Made by a program: the position numbers and the translations under genes. From Nemertoderma westbladi (Eukaryota > Xenacoelomorpha > Nemertodermatida > Nemertodermatidae), in assembly GCA_032718475.1 (NCBI GenBank), contig JAUCBJ010005954.1, positions 1-51,233 of the forward strand: a stretch of 51,233 bases of DNA, given 5' to 3'. Position 1 is the stretch's first letter. The number at the start of each line of letters is the position of its first letter. Positions 1-10,800 of this stretch are shown one piece after another. Under the pieces are notes generated by a model. That model worked only from the letters and a program-made list of their open reading frames with translations, ran no database searches and was not told where the DNA came from.

Positions 1-2427
1 CTCTGAGCTAATAACGCTTTTATCATATGGGATATACTCAACTGAAAATGAATACATATCTCCTACATCTGATGCCAATAAAGAGTCTGCTTCTGGTAAT
101 AGATTAGGTCCTTGAATAATGTATACTGTTGTGTCATTGCTATTTCCCATGGCAACAGTAAAGGCACCTAAGCGATGCCATATTGATACAAAGTTATTAA
201 CTGACCTGTTTGAACTAATATCACATTCTTTTAAGTTAATCTCAAGTTTCTTATATTTCGATGAGTTGCTAAAGTCTGTAAGTAAAGAACACTTGCCAAT
301 GTTTGAATGTTGAACCGGTTCATTTTGGAACCACGAGTTTGTAACTGCTGCTACCATAAAAATATCAGTTGGTAGAGATGTTATTTCTATATCTGGGATC
401 GAAACACTATACTTTTCTTTTAAAACCTCGAGTGGTTTCCCATTTTCAGTTACCCATTTAGCTGGGTGCAAAAGACTTGTGTAAGTACTGTGAATTGCAC
501 AGGTGTTAGCCAAGCCATGTTTAATACCTGAACCAGGAAGTTCCACACTCATGCCAATATCATAAGCAGAGACTTCCACTTGAGTATAGCAGCATCTAAT
601 GTATTCATCATCTATGTTTGCTATAACAAACCTAACCACTTGTTGATCATACATTGGGGCACTCATTCGAATCTCAAGATTTGGAATTTGAACTCCAATG
701 GTAGGCACATATCTGTATGACTTTATTTCAGAAGAGTTACTCTCCATACCAGGAATCCAATAGTTGTGCGTGCTTGCTGAAATCTTGAGAGACCAATCTG
801 TTATCATTGCATTTGTATGACGCATTGACATTGAATTCAAATTGAGAGTTTCGATATCTAACTGGGTAATTTCTAAACAAGCATATGGCGAATATATATG
901 GCTTTGACTTGCTGTGGAAACAGTTAGCAGACGATGGATTGCATCAGCATTAACATAGAATTTACATTGACCAAAAAATAGATGTCGTATTGAAGTTTCT
1001 TGCCATAACTCAACAGGCAAACTAGCATCAGCAACTACATATTTATAGTCAAAATATACTGTTGGGAACTTTCTGAGCGCCTCCACAGAGTTTATTTCAT
1101 GACGAAAGTTGGGCAATCTTGAAATTGTTGGAATATCGTTATTGCTATCAAACAATGAATTCTCTATACAGTTTTCAGCCAAGCCATACTCTCCCGAAGT
1201 CATGATAGAGGGCTCAAATATATTAGTAGCACCACAAAGACAGTTTCCTAATGGTTTCAACTCACACCTGGTTATACCAAAATTCATGGAAAAATGCTCA
1301 TCACCTTGTAAGTGAAATTCCAGCTGGATACCTTCAAACATAGATACTAGATAAACAAGGTAACTACTGGCCTTAACTTGTTGAAGTTGTGTAGATTGCT
1401 TGAAATTAAATGATAAATGTCTAGCATAGAAACCAATTTTCATAGTTGGTGGTCCTGTAAACTTAACCTCACTCTGACCTTCAGTCCATAAGGCTGGGAC
1501 ATACGACCATGCCCAACCAGCCCAACCTTGACTTTGGTCTTCTTGCGCTTTCGAATCTTGAATTAAATCTTCAAAAGCAGTATCGTCATCTGATATTGGA
1601 ATGTCCAAACCATAATATAAGGCCATGGTCAATTGGCAAAGTCTCAGAAACATTGGTATCTGGCTCTCAGAAAGTGAAACATCCAATGATTTACAATATG
1701 TACTCATCTCTAACCGTTTCAGATTGTGGTAGGAATCCAAATGAATTTCCAACCGTGAAGTATATGAACATTTGTATAGAACTGGCTCTTGATAAGCATC
1801 AATGACGCCACTTGAGTTTAGTTTATCTAGACATACTGTCATTCCCTGAAAGTCAATGCTTCTTCTTAAAAGAAAACTTTCACATTCGCTTATATTGCTC
1901 AACTGTTCCCAAGAATTGTTAACAGCATAACTTTCTACATGATTGATGTTTATAGACAATACAAACTCATCCTCAACATATTTTATAATAAAGTTTTCGA
2001 TTGAGAAGTGAATGTTATTGATAACACGATTAATGACAGATTGAATATAACCAGAGCTTTCTTCTCGAGTTACTGGTATTACATCAGTGCCACTTTGCGG
2101 TGGTTTTTGATGACTATTGCCATTGTATTTGTTCTTTTTAATTTTGTCTAGTAGCTTAACAGTAAACTCAATGGTATTAATTTTAACTATAACCGGGTCT
2201 CTTCCAATACTTGTCCATGGAATAGTTAGTTGAAGCTCGTGTATATGTCCACTAAGGAATTTAAATGGCAATTTGATTTCCTGTTCCAACACATCAAGCC
2301 GCAAATCAAGTCTTGCTAGAGAAACCTCTCCAGACCATAGAGATACGCTGAGATCAGATGCCGTTAAATTTTTTATGTATCGTTGTACATAACTTAACAA
2401 TATTGGAGTAAAATAGCTTTCCAACAT
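1..2427 (-). CDS. VPS13B: VPS13B N-terminal region (partial, continues beyond the left edge)
   Basis: VPS13 proteins are very long bridge-like lipid-transfer proteins; VPS13B acts at the Golgi and endosomes and is the Cohen syndrome protein in humans. Read on the minus strand, the frame starts MLESYFTPILLSYVQRYIKN at 2427 and stays open for 809 codons to base 1. It matches my memory of the start of human VPS13B (chorein N-terminal domain): LDVLEQEIKLPFKFLSGHIH at about residues 47-66, IKYVEDEFVLSI near 140, TVCLDKLNSSG near 200 and GWAGWAWSYVPALW near 299-312. The start is chosen because it matches the family start, no earlier in-frame ATG exists, and an in-frame stop lies upstream at 2536-2538. 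I found no in-frame stop and no need for an intron. The human gene is split into many exons, so an 809-codon exon is notable. Not a decayed copy: every reading segment is intact. The remaining roughly 3,000 residues lie outside the window. Confidence 0.93.
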   Translation of the reverse strand, partial: MLESYFTPILLSYVQRYIKNLTASDLSVSLWSGEVSLARLDLRLDVLEQEIKLPFKFLSGHIHELQLTIPWTSIGRDPVIVKINTIEFTVKLLDKIKKNKYNGNSHQKPPQSGTDVIPVTREESSGYIQSVINRVINNIHFSIENFIIKYVEDEFVLSININHVESYAVNNSWEQLSNISECESFLLRRSIDFQGMTVCLDKLNSSGVIDAYQEPVLYKCSYTSRLEIHLDSYHNLKRLEMSTYCKSLDVSLSESQIPMFLRLCQLTMALYYGLDIPISDDDTAFEDLIQDSKAQEDQSQGWAGWAWSYVPALWTEGQSEVKFTGPPTMKIGFYARHLSFNFKQSTQLQQVKASSYLVYLVSMFEGIQLEFHLQGDEHFSMNFGITRCELKPLGNCLCGATNIFEPSIMTSGEYGLAENCIENSLFDSNNDIPTISRLPNFRHEINSVEALRKFPTVYFDYKYVVADASLPVELWQETSIRHLFFGQCKFYVNADAIHRLLTVSTASQSHIYSPYACLEITQLDIETLNLNSMSMRHTNAMITDWSLKISASTHNYWIPGMESNSSEIKSYRYVPTIGVQIPNLEIRMSAPMYDQQVVRFVIANIDDEYIRCCYTQVEVSAYDIGMSVELPGSGIKHGLANTCAIHSTYTSLLHPAKWVTENGKPLEVLKEKYSVSIPDIEITSLPTDIFMVAAVTNSWFQNEPVQHSNIGKCSLLTDFSNSSKYKKLEINLKECDISSNRSVNNFVSIWHRLGAFTVAMGNSNDTTVYIIQGPNLLPEADSLLASDVGDMYSFSVEYIPYDKSVISSE

Positions 2428-4150
2428 TGCTGATAACACCACGCAGGTGGGCCTGCTATAATGATAAGTTATCACAGAATCATCATAAATATGTATTCCA
2501 TATTGTGTAGAAATAAAAATAAATATAATATACAATTATATAATTTATCCAATAACTATAGGCCTAATTTGTTGATAAGATAAGAATAGTAGGCCTATCA
2601 TACGACCTAACGCTAACATCCTAATGTTTCATGCAGTCATGCTCTGCTCATGATGATAAAGTAACAGTAAATGTATACCGGTACGATACTGCGATATGAA
2701 AGTTATTGTGAGCAACGAAACTATACGAAATAGGCCTATTAGAGATATGATACGAAAAATGATAATTAAGTTGCCGGTACCGGTACTAAAAATAAAAGTT
2801 AACGATTTACTACAGGTAATTGCATAATTAAAACCCAGGCCTTAACCATAATTAAAACTGCCATGTAACTCTAACTGTCTAACGCTACGCTAACCCTAAC
2901 AGCAGAACACTGGCAGACTGGAACAGCTGAACAGTGGAACAGCCTGTAAGTCACAATCTCAGAAATTTAGTGGAATGAGTGAATTGAATGAACTGAATGC
3001 CCGCCATTATTCAGTTATTGCCGTAGGCCAGTGGGCTCAGGCTGCTGGCTGGCTGGTTGCAGATCCAAAGCCAAACAGCCAAAAGACAGAAGGAGAGGGG
3101 CCGTTAATGCTGTAATGACTTCCGGCTGTCAGGACTTCCCCTTCCCCATGCCCATGCAGCCATCTGGCAGTCTGGCTATCTGGGAAATTTGAATCCAAAT
3201 TTAAGTTTTTTTTATTCTTCCAGTCGGTGTCCAAAGACTGGAACGAACTGAACTGCCGAACGACAACATTTGACATTCTCCTCAGCATTCTTCAGTTCTT
3301 ATTCATTAGGCCTATTAATTATGGATCGAACATCAATGCAGCTGCAGCAATGCCAGATGTCAGAATGCAATCTGGCAATGCAACCTAACCCAGCACTGCC
3401 TGACTGCAGCACTGCAGTAACCTAAACATCTGCTACAGAATGGAACGGTAGGCCAGTCAGCCAGTAGGCTATATCAATAGGCTTATTCTTATTCAGCTCC
3501 TGATGAACTGATGAAAGCCAAAATACCTATACAGCTATAGGTTAAGAAGGTTACGTAGGCCTACCGGTACCAGGCACCAGGTACAGAGGTACGCGTTGCC
3601 ATCTGCAGCTCTGGCCGTTGCAGCGTTACAGTACAGCAGTACGGTACCGGTCAGCCGGTGCAGCGTTCAGATAACAGACGGTATCGGTACCGTCAGTGCA
3701 GTACCGGTTTCCAAACAGAGGTTCCGCTTCTAGATATTTTTTTTTACTTTAAAATATAGCAATATTTTATTATTTATTGACGCCATTTACATTGGACGCG
3801 AGTACATCAGATCTAAAAAACAACAATAAAAAAACAATACCAATAAAATAGGCTAGGCCGCCAATTACAATGTCTTAACTATTTACATAACCTAAAAAAC
3901 TGTTTTCCCATTGAAAATATGAGTTATTTAGATACTGTATACTGTAGCTTCCAATAAAAATTCAAGACATTGCTCGTTAAATGATTAAATTCAAAAATTC
4001 TCGCCATAATGTGATAGGAGACCGTGATCACTAGAGCGGAATGGGCGAGGATGATATGCTGTAATGGATGCAACAGAGATCAGTACTGTAAGATTGGACG
4101 GACCGATATTATTGAGGTTTATTTATACTGTATGTCAAAAGTTCATAATG
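2428..4150. other. Divergent intergenic region upstream of VPS13B
   Basis: No convincing gene. It lies between the minus-strand VPS13B start and the plus-strand gene and probably contains the VPS13B promoter and 5' UTR, but I see no clear TATA element. The part from about 2880 to 3720 is built from short degenerate repeats (CTGGCAG and GCAGCACTGCAG types) and many copies of the palindromic ACCGGTAC/GGTACCGG motif. TAGGCCTA-type motifs recur at about 2592, 2731, 3307 and 3556. An 83-codon minus-strand frame at 3037-3288 falls in this low-complexity stretch and is probably chance. Confidence 0.5.
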
Positions 4151-4410
4151 TAGCAGCTTGGTGTAGTGGTGATATTCCTGCCTTTCCAATCACGAATCCA
4201 TGGTTCGATCCCTAGATGGGGCAGCACTATTTAATCGCTGCAGCTAGCCCAACCCTGGCTTTCACCCGTTGCTGGTCGATAAAATTGGAACCGAGGCAAC
4301 TTTGGAAACATAATGGAAGTGTTTACTGTGGAAGATCACCCATGGTGGTGTGCAGGGCATTCCTTGGCTTAACGAGCCTAAAAGATTATCCTATTCAAAA
4401 GTGAAATTTT
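4151..4410 (+). mobile_element. tRNA-Gly-derived SINE-like element
   Basis: A polymerase III promoter is visible: A box TGGTGTAGTGG at 4159-4169 and B box GGTTCGATCCC at 4202-4212, 43 bases apart. The stretch between, including CTGCCTTTCCAATCACGA, resembles the anticodon arm of tRNA-Gly(TCC), but the arms no longer pair well and the molecule runs on into a non-tRNA body (AACCCTGGCTTTCACCCGTT and beyond). That is the structure of a tRNA-derived SINE. The 3' end is not clear; similar-looking sequence may reach about 4490. No target duplication was found. Confidence 0.6.
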
Positions 4411-4818
4411 ATCGTCAAAACGGCGCAAAATAGGCAGCCAATGGAGATCACTCACCCTGGTGAAGTGACCTCAGTTTTTAAAGCAACTTTTAAATTGATA
4501 AATGTTCCTTTATTTACCTACTATTACAAAGGGGGTAATTTGTGTCACAATATGATACACACCAAATGTGAAAGTAAATTGTACGTATGAGTGCTGTACA
4601 TACAGTACAATTAGTTTGATAAATAACAATATATTTTACAAAAAGAATTACTAAGGTTAGCTTAAAAATATTTAATTAGTCATCTTAATAATTACCAAGG
4701 CCGTATTATTATTGAGCGACGACCCCGCAAATCAATTGATTAAATAAAATTATAAATAAGCAAAATGTTGTTGAACTGAAACTAAATTGTACTTCTTATT
4801 TATTAATGCGACTAATAG
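4411..4818. other. Noncoding, nothing recognised
   Basis: AT-rich sequence between the SINE body and the first recognisable exon of the plus-strand gene. I see no gene, promoter or repeat that I can support. If the exon at 4819 is internal, this is intron. Confidence 0.4.
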
Positions 4819-4896
4819 AAGCGTGATGCCCGCATGCCTGGTTGGCTTGGTTCCGGGCAGTTTATAACAAAGGACAACGAATGTTATCAGTCTGAG
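4819..4896 (+). CDS. Exon 1 seen of the unrecognised plus-strand gene
   Basis: Acceptor ACTAATAG at 4811-4818, donor GAG|GTAAGA after 4896, 26 codons in phase 0: starts KRDARMPGWLG and ends NECYQSE. It could be internal, or it could hold the start codon (Met at residue 6, ATGCCTGG). I found no convincing upstream exon between the VPS13B start and here. Confidence 0.6.
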
Positions 4897-7800
4897 GTAA
4901 GATAATTTGGAGTATTTATTCACTGTATGCAATACTATATTATTCCCCTTAACCCAATGCATGCATTAACCTTCATACCGTCAGCTTCAGTGTAGTTTAA
5001 TCCCATGTGCACTAAATTTTAATTAAAAATGAGGTGTATTGTTTTGGTTATTACCCAACCTTTGTAATCATTGTACCGAATTGAATCATGTTTATGTATA
5101 CCATCACTACTGCCATAGCCATTTACTGTAGTCATGTTCATAGTCATAGTCATGTTAGTGCAATACTGGTAGGCGTACTTCACACACTGTTCTGTAGTTT
5201 TGATCTGTTCTGTTTAATTTGTTCATTATTTTTTGTCATATATCTACTACTGTACGTTTAGTGTCAATATCAGTTTTACTGTGTAACAGTTTGTACAGAA
5301 TGCAGTATATCACCATTATGGAGCTATTGTTTAATACTGGGGCTGTACGGGGTTGCTTATTGCTTGTAGAATAGCTATCATGACGCGGCGTTTGTAAGAG
5401 GTCCCCGGTTCGAATCCAGGTTTCAGCGTTAACTTTTCAGATTCTCATATAATCAGCACTCAACGTCGATTATAAGTGGTATTGTTAAGTGACAATGTAT
5501 ACATTTTTCTTAAGAAATAATATTTAGGATGACTGACTACCAGTGCTCGGTGTTTGCTGTACAACATCAGCAAAGTATACTGTATGTACAGTACAGTAGA
5601 AGTGATGAACTCAGAACACGGATGAATATTGTATCCGTATCTTTATTCCTTAGCAACAAGTTGAAATGGTTTTAGATAAACTAGGGCGCAACTATTTAGA
5701 ATTTAGAAAGACATCGGGTTCTTCTGTCCAGGTAACAAGCATTGCATGATACACTTTTTAACCACTAGGTGGTGTAATGATCTTATCTTTCAATCTTCGA
5801 ATTTGCTTTTTTCTTACTTTTGTTTATTTATTAAAGGCCATATTTTTTTTGCCTACATGGCGGCATACCTGATTAACAGATTGGCAAAGCTATTGGTTTC
5901 TTATATTTTCTTCGAATTCTGTTAAAACACCCATATTAGTTCGCTTATAGCTTCTGTACCTGTTATACCTGTAACTGCACCAAACACGGTCGCACGAACA
6001 CAATTAGTGCAAAAACGTTTTCATTCTCAGAAAGTCTGTGTGATATTTGTTTTTTGAGCGACTCTCTAAGCCACACTGTTTTATAAAATTGGTTCACTAG
6101 ACGCAATCCACGGATAACTATTACATGAACGACTGTAACTGGCCCCCGGGTCGTATGCCGTCGTTGCCAAGGAGACTTTCTAGAACAGATGACTCATTGT
6201 CACAGTCCCGACGTTGTTCTCGGAACACGGAAGAGTCCTGGCCCCCAAGCGAACCCGGCTCTCGTAAATGCAGTTCGCCGACGCTTAGTGGTTCAGTTTC
6301 CGGATACAGATGCTTGCGTTCCCTGTCTAGGAGCACTGCCACTAGTTGCCACACAGAGGAAAGCGTCCTCTCCGAGGTTAGGTGTCGAGCTGCCATTTTC
6401 CTCTCTGCATATTAACTACACAATCTTTTTTGATCTACACAGTCGCTCTCACCTACTTTAAATGTTAATCGAACGCACAGATTCTTACAACAAGAGTAAT
6501 TGTAGATTTCAGAACTTCTTGCCGTTGGCGCATTCGCTAACGTTTATTTTCATGACATCATTGTTTACGTGGGTTGTCCACAGCAACCGTTTAATGTTGT
6601 TTTCATTATTGTTGAAGTATTATTGTTTATTTCCCTTTATTTGTCCCTCATCTATTTCAGTTTTCAGTAAACTTAATAAATTTATCGATTGATGATTGTA
6701 TTATGTTATGTTATTATTAATTATTATTTCTTGTAATTGAATGTTTGATATTTTATCATAGGCCAATTATTGTTATCATGACTTCCGTTATTATGTTTTT
6801 TTACAATTTAAGTTTTTGATGTATGAACTTAATTACCAGCCCCTATTTTATTCAAAGTTCAACGCAATTTTAATCTTGATGATACAGAAGGCCTGACATT
6901 GTTTAAATTGATAGTAGGAAGCGAGCCTTTAGTCTGGCAGGATAGCAACTTATTTCGTTTTTATATAAAATTTTCGATCGATTTCATACCCGTTAGCGTG
7001 TTTGCATTTATTGTAGCCCTACAGGTGCATAGGCTGTGCGTTACTGAGTGTGTAATGTTTTCTACACACCACATGCAACATGCCGTCAAATACATGCTGT
7101 ACTTACAGTAACGTACAATAGTAAGTTTAATTAGTTTAATTAATTTAGTGTTTTCGTGAATACTGTATAGTGAATATCCTTATTGTTTACTTAAAGTATA
7201 AATTCGAGGTTATCTAACATATTATATATAATAATTTGAAGAGGGAAGGACTCTACTGTATTTATAGTCAGAAAGACAGCATACACAACAATGACACAAT
7301 ATGATCTCCCTGGACCAATATACCCAATATGGGAGCACTTGAAGAAAGAAAAATAGACCTACTATTGGTTTTTTTTCGCAGGTTCTTTAAAGGGACTAAA
7401 ACGGTTCAATAAAGAACCATATTATTCATAATGGATTATATTCACATTGTTGCTGTGCCGTTTGTTTACGGGTGCTGTGCCGTTTGTTTACGGGTGATGT
7501 GCCGTTTGTTTACGGGTGTTGTGCCGTTTGTTTACGGGTGATGTGCCGTTTGTTTACGGGTGCTGTGCCGTTTGTTTACGGGTGATGTGCCTTTTGTTTA
7601 CGGGTGCTGTGCCGTTTGTTTACGGGTGATGTGCCGTTTGTTTACGGGTGCTGTGCCGTTTGTTTACGGGTGATGTGCCGTTTGTTTACGGGTGATGTGC
7701 CTTTTGTTTACGGGTGCTGTGCCGTTTGTTTACGGGTGCTGTGACCTTAAACCCTTTAATTATTAACTTTTCCCTTTGCGTTTCCTTCCCATAATGTCAT

Positions 7801-10800
7801 ACTCACATTTATTGGGTTATGCGATCTGTTATGAACACGATTATTTATTTAATATTTATTTTATTTGATATTTATCACGATTTGAATCATTGAACTTAGT
7901 TTCGTATATTTAGAATAACCTTACCGCGTAATCTTTAGTACATGCGGCTAATGGCACATTACATATTTCGTAAGTTTGGCGCCTTATAAATATACTGTTA
8001 TTATTATTATTAATATTTTTAATATTGATTTAGGTTTTCTCCACGGTGATTCAGATGTCATGGTTTGGACATAAATTACTGTAGGTCAAAGGATTATTAT
8101 TTGACTGAATTTTTATGAAGTACGCGTAACACCCAAACACCCCAGGTTTAATTTTCAATTGAACAGATTAAAAGTCAACTCAAAAAAACTACGGAGATTG
8201 TTTGAATTAACACAGATTGTTATGTGCGACCTGTCTGTACGAAAGGTTAATGACGGATTATGGATTATTGTTCTAGAATGATGGACATCTGTCTCCTCTT
8301 AGTTCGGCTCTCGAGAAGGAATTCTTCCCGACTACAACCATCCCCGAAGAGAACCCAGACAGCCTGGTTGACTCAGAAGCATATCTCAAACCCCAATTGT
8401 GGGGCCAATATTCCAGCATGGATATCAGCATGGAGTCCGTAAGTCTATATAATCAATATTTAGATTTCTTTATTATTATTGTCCATAGGCCCCTACCAAC
8501 ATAAGGCCTGTATATATTTTGCGTTGCTGTTCTTTGAATTTGGCTATTCTAATGTGATTATCTTTTCTATTTAGACCACATCTGATACACAAGGAGGCCA
8601 GATTCCACCGGCTTTACCGCCTAAAGACTCGGATACCAAAGCCATCGTTCTTAGCCCTCCCCCTGTCAGAAGAGGTAACTTTTATATTACTACCCACCCT
8701 ATTTACATAGTCAGGGACGGATTATGGATTTTCGGGCCCCCGGCAGTCGCAACTTACGGGCCCCTACCCCCCCCCCCCCCCCCCCCCCGACGAAAACCAA
8801 TTGCAAAAAATTTTGGTCCCCGTTGGTACAAATAAGTAACGCTGGTGATATTTTTTTCAAATAAAACAATATATTCGATATAAAAACGTAACAGTTGAAT
8901 AAAAAAAAACAAAAAAAAAAACATAGTTGAATTTCGCTAAATTAAATATCAGTTAAAAAAGCGGTGATTTCCGCTTACTTTTTTTTTATCGAATAATCCT
9001 TAATAGGAATAGTCCTTTATTATTTAAATAATACTAATTTTTTCCTAAAATTACACCTTCCAAAAGACATCAATTCTATATTTAGGAACGAATAATATTC
9101 TGGTATATCAAAAAATAAATTAGACACAAAATTACTTAAAAATAGCAATTTCCTAACCTACTGAACTCGTGAATGATTTCAGATAATATTAATTGAAAGA
9201 TAAATTAAATGTTAATTGTAATACAGTAATAGTTTACCATTATTAAATTTTTTTTTTTTTGGTTAATTTTGTTTTTTTGCTAACGTATTCCTTTAAGCAT
9301 TACATTACACTTAAAATATTTTTTTAAAACACTTTAAACATTCTATGGGACACAGTGCTCTGAATGGTGAGGCTATATGTGAGATATACTCTAAATATTT
9401 ATTGAACAGCCAGAAATAAATAAATAAATGAGGTTGTTTTATCAGTGAGATAATGTTCGGTAAATTTCTCTCAACTTGCGGGCCCCTACCAACTTACGGG
9501 CCCCCGGCAGCTGCCCCTGTTGCCCCCCCCTTAATCCGTCCCTGTACATAGTTTGTATACAAAACAACGCGGGTAATTAGAAGACCGTTAGGTTATATAA
9601 ATAAAAGTATTCTCTATATTTATTTATATGTATATCGGGTGAACTCCTCCGAAACTATAGCTCGCCCTTCAATGAAAGTTATATCAATCGACGCAGCTCA
9701 ACCCCAGGATGTGGAAAAAAGGTTTCGAAAAAGATATTAAAGTAGTTTTTTTTATCGAAAAATAGCCCCATTACACGAAACTTGCCATAGACTCAATGAT
9801 CGAAACACCAGCTGCTGGTTCTCATGAGGGCTTAGTAAGGTACTACTATTGATTGAATGGATAGGCCCAAACGGCAGAGAAGTATGTACATTATTACTTG
9901 CCAAGTTTATTACTACCTCACTCTAACCCAGACAGTGAGAAAAAAACAACTGTTAGTTTGTTACGTATTACCCAGCCAGCTGAATAGCTCTTCCCAGTGA
10001 ATCCTATGGGAATATCTATAAGGTTACTCGCTGCTATGTTAGGTGGGAGGCCAGCTGATTGAATTTTACTCACTGGGCCGTTCAAGTGTTTTACAGGTTA
10101 ATGACATTTAGGGGCTGGGATTTCTCTCTCTCAGACTGTAAGCAGAGCTGTTCAATGGGGAGGGACCCAATTACACTACATAGGGATGATCTGTTGTAGG
10201 TTAACTAGCGATACTGTTGAAAAGGAAATCAGGTGAATGATTTTTTGTTAAAATTTATCGTTGGCTTAAGGAATGAAAATATAATTATATTATAGTTCAG
10301 AGGTCCTAGTTATGCTATTCAATATAGACGGCCCTGAAGCTTAGAAGTATTTTGTTTGCCAAATTTACTAAAGATGTACACTTTAGCTTTCAGAATGCCA
10401 TTTTCATCTGAGCACTATAATCCACGTTAGCTTACCAATGGGCAATACTGTCCTTTATCAAGCTGTTTGTCTATCCCGGACGGTCTTATTACAGCCAGCT
10501 TGATGGCTTTCTAATTCAAAGTCAATTTATTATATTTAGTTTGGGGGAAAAGGTTCATGGTAAAATGTTCCACTTATATGGTAATTTGTATATAATACAT
10601 TTATGGGTCAATAAGCTTAAAAGTGGCCAATGGTTTGTCCGGAAGTTACGATATAATTTTAAATGCTTTAATTTATTCGTATATAATAAAGTTATATATT
10701 ATTTTCTAGCTAATTTATTTGCGCAGCTTACGCACTAAAAATTATCAAAATCTGTAAAGGCAGTCAAAAGATATGCCCCATTAAAGACTGAAATATCGTG

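Noticed and set aside
3037-3288. An 83-codon minus-strand frame, and a plus-strand reading after TTCTTCCAG at about 3222
   Set aside because: Both fall in short-repeat, low-complexity DNA; neither has a fitting partner exon or recognisable product.
6121-6396. A 91-codon minus-strand frame starting MAARHLTSERTL
   Set aside because: Lies antisense to exon 3 of the plus-strand gene, whose splice sites and phases fit the neighbouring exons; no minus-strand partner exon was found.
8277-8438. Naming the plus-strand gene an ErbB receptor from the YLKPQ and NPSYL motifs
   Set aside because: Short tail motifs alone do not identify the family, and no kinase or ectodomain exon lies where it would be expected.
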